A stretch of DNA of 8,935 nucleotides, from assembly GCA_910580045.1 (NCBI GenBank), contig CAJTXF010000087.1, positions 1 through 8,935 of the forward strand, in the 5' to 3' direction. A model generated the notes under the pieces. That model was not told where the DNA came from. It did not search any database and was given only the letters and a program-made list of their open reading frames with translations. The position numbers were made by a program, and so were the translations under genes. This document shows, piece after piece, positions 6,230 through 8,935 of the stretch. Positions within the stretch are counted from its first letter, which is position 1; each line of letters starts with the position of its first letter. The stretch is from an uncultured Eubacteriales bacterium (GTDB lineage: Bacteria; Bacillota; Clostridia; Oscillospirales; Acutalibacteraceae).

Positions 6230-6738
6230 GCAAAATAGAGCTGTATGTGCCAAAGCCGGAGGACCTGTGGTTCCGGCAGAGCCTGCTGGGCGATTCGGCC
6301 ACCATGAGCTATAACAAGGGTTATGAGCTGGGCTTTCCGGGGTATCATAATGATACCGGCTGCATAGACTTTCCGGTGGAGGCTCATTCCGGCTGGTATG
6401 CCCGCTGGATAGGGGCGGAGCCCCAGCGCTTCTACGCCTATCTGCGGGAGACGGAGACCGGAGAGTTCCTGGGCGAGGTAAGCCTCTATGAGACCGAGGG
6501 CCCGGGCGTGTATGAGATGGGAATCGTGCTCCACAGCTCCCAGAGAGGAAAGGGGTACTCCAAAGAGGGGATCCGGCTGCTGCTGGATTATGCCTTTGGG
6601 GAGCTGGGAGCCAAGAAGGTTACCAACTGCTTTGAGCCCACCCGGAAGGCGGCGTTGAACATTCATAAAGAAGCGGGCTTCCAGGTGGAGAAAGAGGAGG
6701 ACGGCCTGCTGCATCTGGCAATAACCCAAGAAACCTAA
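6226..6738 (+). CDS. GNAT-family N-acetyltransferase
   Basis: This 170-residue protein has the GNAT fold, which transfers an acetyl group from acetyl-CoA to an amine. The clearest evidence is motif A: strand YEMGIVLHSSQRGKGY (about residues 96-111), with the Q-R-G-K-G-Y pyrophosphate-binding loop at 106-111, then a helix (SKEGIRLLLDYAFGEL). A motif-B region follows with EPTRKAALNIHKEAGFQ, typical of RimJ/RimL-like members that act on proteins, antibiotics or small amines. The N-terminal third (KPEDLWFRQSLLGD...) is less typical, and the substrate cannot be told. The ATG overlaps the purB stop by 4 nt; GAGGAGG (6212-6218) lies 7 nt upstream inside purB, implying translational coupling. The stop TAA falls inside ACCTAACGG (6733-6741), a sequence identical to the repeat terminus 13 nt further on, so the C-terminus may have been set by the repeat. 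Confidence 0.9.
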   Translation: MSKIELYVPKPEDLWFRQSLLGDSATMSYNKGYELGFPGYHNDTGCIDFPVEAHSGWYARWIGAEPQRFYAYLRETETGEFLGEVSLYETEGPGVYEMGIVLHSSQRGKGYSKEGIRLLLDYAFGELGAKKVTNCFEPTRKAALNIHKEAGFQVEKEEDGLLHLAITQET

Positions 6739-6804
6739 CGGGAGCACCTAACGGTCGAGCGGCAAACGCGGCGTTATCACAAAGTTTGGAGACGATAAAG
6801 GGGT

Positions 6805-6871
6805 CAAGGGGGCGACTGCCCCCTTGCGGGTCCAGGGCAGCGCCCTGGCGGGGTTTGGGGCAGAGCCCCAA
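6805..6871 (+). repeat. Three tandem hairpins in the left arm
   Basis: CAAGGGGGC (6805-6813) pairs with GCCCCCTTG (6818-6826) over a GACT loop. CCAGGGC (6832-6838) pairs with GCCCTGG (6842-6848) over AGC. TTGGGGC (6855-6861) pairs with GCCCCAA (6865-6871) over AGA. All three stems are perfect. None is followed by a T run, so they are not ordinary terminators. Equivalent hairpins occur at 8869-8935. Confidence 0.8.
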
Positions 6872-6989
6872 GACCTTGACCTTAAAGGGGCGGCGCGCAC
6901 AGAGATAACTCCAAGGCAGCGCGTTCAGCGATATGCCAACGTCCGACAGTGGCACCAGTTCGCGCCGCCCACCCTCGCTGTCGCGCGAA

Positions 6990-7029
6990 TCCGTTCAGTT
7001 TGGAAATCACAGATTTCCAAACTGACGGA
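6990..7029 (+). repeat. 18-bp triloop hairpin, left arm
   Basis: TCCG (6990-6993), a bulged T (6994) and TCAGTTTGGAAATC (6995-7008) pair with GATTTCCAAACTGA (7012-7025) and CGGA (7026-7029), closing an ACA loop. It has a counterpart of identical architecture at 7155-7194 with a different sequence. Confidence 0.85.
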
Positions 7030-7154
7030 GAGTCGCAGACCGTACGCGCAGGCGTTGGGCCCGAAGCGTTCCGGTACGCTCCCGGTCCCTGGCAGATGGC
7101 GGCATATGGCGGGAACGCTTAGAGACTGAGGCTTCGGAAGACGGCCTGCGGCTC

Positions 7155-7194
7155 TCTGTGAGTTAGGAGTCCGAAGGACTCCTAACTCAACAGA
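7155..7194 (-). repeat. 18-bp triloop hairpin, right arm
   Basis: On the minus strand TCTG, a bulged T and TGAGTTAGGAGTCC pair with GGACTCCTAACTCA and CAGA around a TTC loop. The bulge position, loop size and stem length match the left-arm hairpin. Six of 18 base pairs differ, every one with a compensating change. Confidence 0.85.
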
Positions 7195-7353
7195 TTTGCG
7201 CGACCGGCTGCTCTGGCGGCGCTATCCTGGTGCCAATGACGGACCCGTCTTCGCCGACCGGCGCGCTGCCTCGCAGTTGTTTTGGTGAGCGCCGCCTTTA
7301 CTTTGCTCCGCTCTCTGTTGGGGCGCTCTTTTGACGCCGCTTAGGGCAAGGCC

Positions 7354-7400
7354 TTGGGGACTCTGTCCCCAACCCCCTGCCAGGGGCCTGACGCCCCTGG
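7354..7400 (-). repeat. Two hairpins in the right arm
   Basis: TTGGGGAC (7354-7361) pairs with GTCCCCAA (7365-7372) over TCT. CCAGGGGC (7380-7387) pairs with GCCCCTGG (7393-7400) over CTGAC. On the minus strand these correspond in order and in flanking sequence to the second and third hairpins of the left arm, each with one extra base pair. Confidence 0.8.
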
Positions 7401-7462
7401 ACCGCGCATTCCGTCTTTAGTCGGCTTCTGGGAGCTGGCTGCTGCCTCGAGCCGTTAGGTCC

Positions 7463-7490
7463 TTTTCAATAAAAATCATCAAGATAGAAT
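7463..7490 (+). promoter_or_regulatory. Probable purA promoter
   Basis: TTTTCA (7463-7468) and TAGAAT (7485-7490) are 16 bp apart in the only AT-rich stretch between the repeat end (7460) and the purA start (7520). The start would be near 7497. The -35 box is weak (4 of 6). The promoter directly abuts the repeat terminus. Confidence 0.55.
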
Positions 7491-7519
7491 ATATCACTTT
7501 CAGAAAGGCAAGGAGAAAA

Positions 7520-8800
7520 ATGGTTAAAGCAATCGTGGGCGCCTGCTGGGGCGACGAGGGTAAGGGAAAAATCACGGACACCATGGCCGAAAATTCCGAC
7601 ATTGTCATCCGCTTCCAGGGCGGGTGCAACGCGGGCCATACCATTATCAACGAGTATGGCCGCTTTGCCCTGCACCAGCTGCCCTCTGGCGTGTTCCGGC
7701 AGAACATCACCAACATCATCGGCAACGGCGTGGCCTTGTCGCCGGAGAATTTTATCAGCGAGCTGAAATATATTGAGGAGGGCGGCGTGCCCACCCCCAA
7801 AATCCTGATTTCTGACCGCTGCCAGGTGCTCATGCCCTATCACAAGGAGCTGGACGGCCTGGAGGAGGCAAGGCTTGCCGACAAGGCCTTTGGCTCCACA
7901 AAGTCCGGCATTGCCCCCTTTTATTCGGATAAGTTCGCGAAAATTGGCTTCCAGCTCAGCGATTTGTACGATACAAAGGAAGCCATTATGGAGCGCATCG
8001 ACCATGTGCTGGGCCTGAAAAACGTGCTGTACACCCAGCTCTACCACCATGAGCCCCTGGACAGGGACGAGATTTACAATCAGCTCATGAGCTATAAGGA
8101 GATGCTGGCCCCCTATATCGCGGACACCACCACCCTGCTGTATAAGGCTGCCAAAGAGGGGAAGACCATCCTGCTGGAGGGCCAGCTGGGCTCTCTCCGG
8201 GACCCGGATATGGGCATCTATCCCATGACCACCTCCTCCTCGCCCCTGGCGGGGTACGGAGCCGTGGGCGCGGGCGGCATCCCCCCTTATGAGATTAAGC
8301 AGATTGTGGCGGTGGTGAAGGCCTATTCCAGCGCCGTGGGGGCGGGGGAATTCGTTGCGGAGATATTCGGGGACGAGGCAGAGGCCCTGCGCCAGCACGG
8401 CGGCGACAAGGGCGAGTACGGCGCGACCACTGGCCGTCCCCGGCAGGTGGGCTGGCTGGACCTGGTGGCGGCCCGCTATGGCTGTATGGTCCAGGGGGCC
8501 ACAGACGCGGCCTTCACCGTGCTGGACGCTTTGGGGTATCTGGACGAGATTCCCGTGTGCGTGGCCTATGAGCTGGACGGCAAGCGCATTGACTATTTCC
8601 CGCCCACGGCCCAGCTGAAAAAGTGCAAGCCTGTGCTGGAGGTGCTGCCCGGCTGGAAGTGCGATATCCGGGGCATCCGGAAGTATGAGGAGCTGCCGGA
8701 GAACGCCCGGCGGTATGTGGAGTTCGCGGAGAAGCACCTGGGGGTGCCGGTGACCATGGTGTCCAATGGCCCCTCCAGGGAGGATATTATCTACCGGTAA
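7520..8800 (+). CDS. purA: Adenylosuccinate synthetase PurA
   Basis: PurA uses GTP to join aspartate to IMP, giving adenylosuccinate, which PurB (encoded upstream) converts to AMP. The protein is 426 residues, a normal length. Visible motifs are the P-loop WGDEGKGKITD (10-20, catalytic D12), GGCNAGHT (33-40, catalytic H39), GSTKSGIAPFYSDK (125-138), EGQLGSLRDPDMG (220-232), VKAYSSAVGAGEF and the TTGRPRQVGW loop (303-312). Several blocks differ from the E. coli-type consensus (GIGPxY, EGAQGxxLDxDxGTYPFVTSS, TTRVGxGPFPTE) but match a clostridial PurA clade that I recall, so this is clade-specific rather than decay. The reading frame is complete, with C-terminus SREDIIYR. AAGGAG (7510-7515) lies only 4 nt before ATG, a short spacing, but family similarity starts at this Met. 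It is flanked on both sides by outward-pointing repeat copies (7460 and 8812). Confidence 0.96.
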   Translation: MVKAIVGACWGDEGKGKITDTMAENSDIVIRFQGGCNAGHTIINEYGRFALHQLPSGVFRQNITNIIGNGVALSPENFISELKYIEEGGVPTPKILISDRCQVLMPYHKELDGLEEARLADKAFGSTKSGIAPFYSDKFAKIGFQLSDLYDTKEAIMERIDHVLGLKNVLYTQLYHHEPLDRDEIYNQLMSYKEMLAPYIADTTTLLYKAAKEGKTILLEGQLGSLRDPDMGIYPMTTSSSPLAGYGAVGAGGIPPYEIKQIVAVVKAYSSAVGAGEFVAEIFGDEAEALRQHGGDKGEYGATTGRPRQVGWLDLVAARYGCMVQGATDAAFTVLDALGYLDEIPVCVAYELDGKRIDYFPPTAQLKKCKPVLEVLPGWKCDIRGIRKYEELPENARRYVEFAEKHLGVPVTMVSNGPSREDIIYR

Positions 8801-8811
8801 GGAAAACAGGG

Positions 8812-8935
8812 CCTAACGGCTCGAGGCAGGCGCTTTCGCCAAGAAGACGGCCAAAGGCGGAAACGGGGGCAAGGGGTGCATGGCCCCTTGCGGGTCCAGG
8901 GCAGAGCCCTGGCGGGGTTTGGGGCGGAGCCCCAA
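8812..8935 (+). repeat. Truncated copy of structured dispersed repeat (copy B)
   Basis: It begins CCTAACGGCTCGAGGCAG, 11 bases after the purA stop. It contains GGCG-CTTT-CGCC (8829-8840) and then hairpins matching those of 6805-6871: GCAAGGGG/CCCCTTGC (8869-8891), CCAGGGC-AGA-GCCCTGG (8896-8912) and TTGGGGC-GGA-GCCCCAA (8919-8935). The last 48 bases differ from the left-arm copy at only two positions, both in hairpin loops. The window ends exactly at the base of the last stem. No T-run terminator for purA is seen before it, so the hairpins could serve that role. Confidence 0.8.

Larger units (their letters stand above)
6746..7460. repeat. Large palindromic non-coding element, two diverged arms
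   Basis: The 715-bp block between the GNAT gene and purA starts ACCTAACGG and ends CCGTTAGGT, a perfect 9-bp terminal inverted repeat. Both arms (about 6746-7072 plus; 7460-7112 minus) carry the same ordered landmarks. These are a stem framed GTCCA...TGGC, a TTGGGG...CCCCAA triloop hairpin, CCTTG.CC.TAA, AGGCAGCGCG (6914-6923 and 7262-7271) and GTCCG-CA-TGGCACCAG (6941-6958 and 7227-7244, 16/18 identical). After these come GCGCCGCC, GTCGCGC, an 18-bp hairpin, GAGAGYCGCAGRCCGT and AAGCGTTCC (7064-7072 and 7112-7120). About 40 bp separate the arms. The right arm has about 40-45 extra bases near 7310-7345. Only short, unconvincing reading frames occur. It resembles a non-autonomous foldback/MITE-like element or two inverted copies of one repeat; I do not recognise the family. 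Confidence 0.8.

Noticed and set aside
6805..6871. Hairpin cluster read as ordinary intrinsic terminators for the purB-GNAT operon
   Set aside because: None of the stems is followed by a U-rich tract, and the same series recurs in other copies in the same order. A repeat explains them better, although they may still slow or stop transcription.
6824..7129. 101-codon frame inside the palindromic element
   Set aside because: It starts within the hairpin run and crosses the 18-bp hairpin. It has no ribosome binding site, and the opposite arm does not keep an equivalent frame, so conservation is structural rather than coding.
6739..7519. CRISPR array, retron or tRNA-associated island
   Set aside because: There are no regularly spaced direct repeats, no reverse transcriptase or integrase, and no tRNA cloverleaf in the block.
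7466..8737. 423-codon open frame antisense to purA
   Set aside because: It is a shadow of purA codon bias, with low-complexity His/Leu/Gln/Gly-rich translation and no family resemblance.

Overview
This window looks like a piece of a GC-rich, Gram-positive gut Clostridia chromosome, most likely Oscillospirales/Oscillospiraceae. That is inferred from strong Shine-Dalgarno sites, sigma-A-type promoters, the clostridial forms of GdhA and PurA, and the walJ-rlmH pair. The species cannot be named from sequence alone. All recognised genes are housekeeping or small accessory genes. There is no phage, CRISPR, rRNA or tRNA signal.

Layout: bases 1-106 are a truncated copy of a structured repeat on the minus strand. 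walJ (metallo-beta-lactamase-fold nuclease) and rlmH (23S rRNA methyltransferase) follow on the plus strand, overlap by one base and end at a strong hairpin terminator. A PTS EIIC-type membrane protein converges on them from the minus strand. It has a consensus promoter, a leader of about 210 nt and a TTG start. Back-to-back with that promoter is a second strong promoter for a 55-residue DUF6440-type protein with its own terminator. gdhA (glutamate dehydrogenase, minus strand) converges on that gene. Divergent from gdhA are purB (adenylosuccinate lyase) and a GNAT acetyltransferase overlapping it by 4 nt. An approximately 715-bp non-coding block (6746-7460) follows, then purA (adenylosuccinate synthetase), then another truncated repeat copy that runs to the last base.

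Functionally, PurA and PurB together convert IMP to AMP, and GdhA assimilates ammonia into glutamate, so the right half is a nitrogen/purine neighbourhood. The GNAT, EIIC and DUF6440 proteins have no assigned substrate.

The most unusual content is the repeat family. The 6746-7460 block is a large imperfect palindrome made of two diverged arms that end in the perfect 9-bp inverted termini ACCTAACGG/CCGTTAGGT. Each arm carries the same series of hairpins. Between arms, and between the partial copies at the window ends, stem sequences change while base pairing is kept: 6 of 18 pairs in the main stem, all compensated. This indicates selection or a copying mechanism that preserves structure (RNA or single-stranded DNA) in a dispersed, apparently non-coding element. 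Both window ends lie in the same hairpin of this repeat, as expected if the window is a contig broken at a multicopy sequence.
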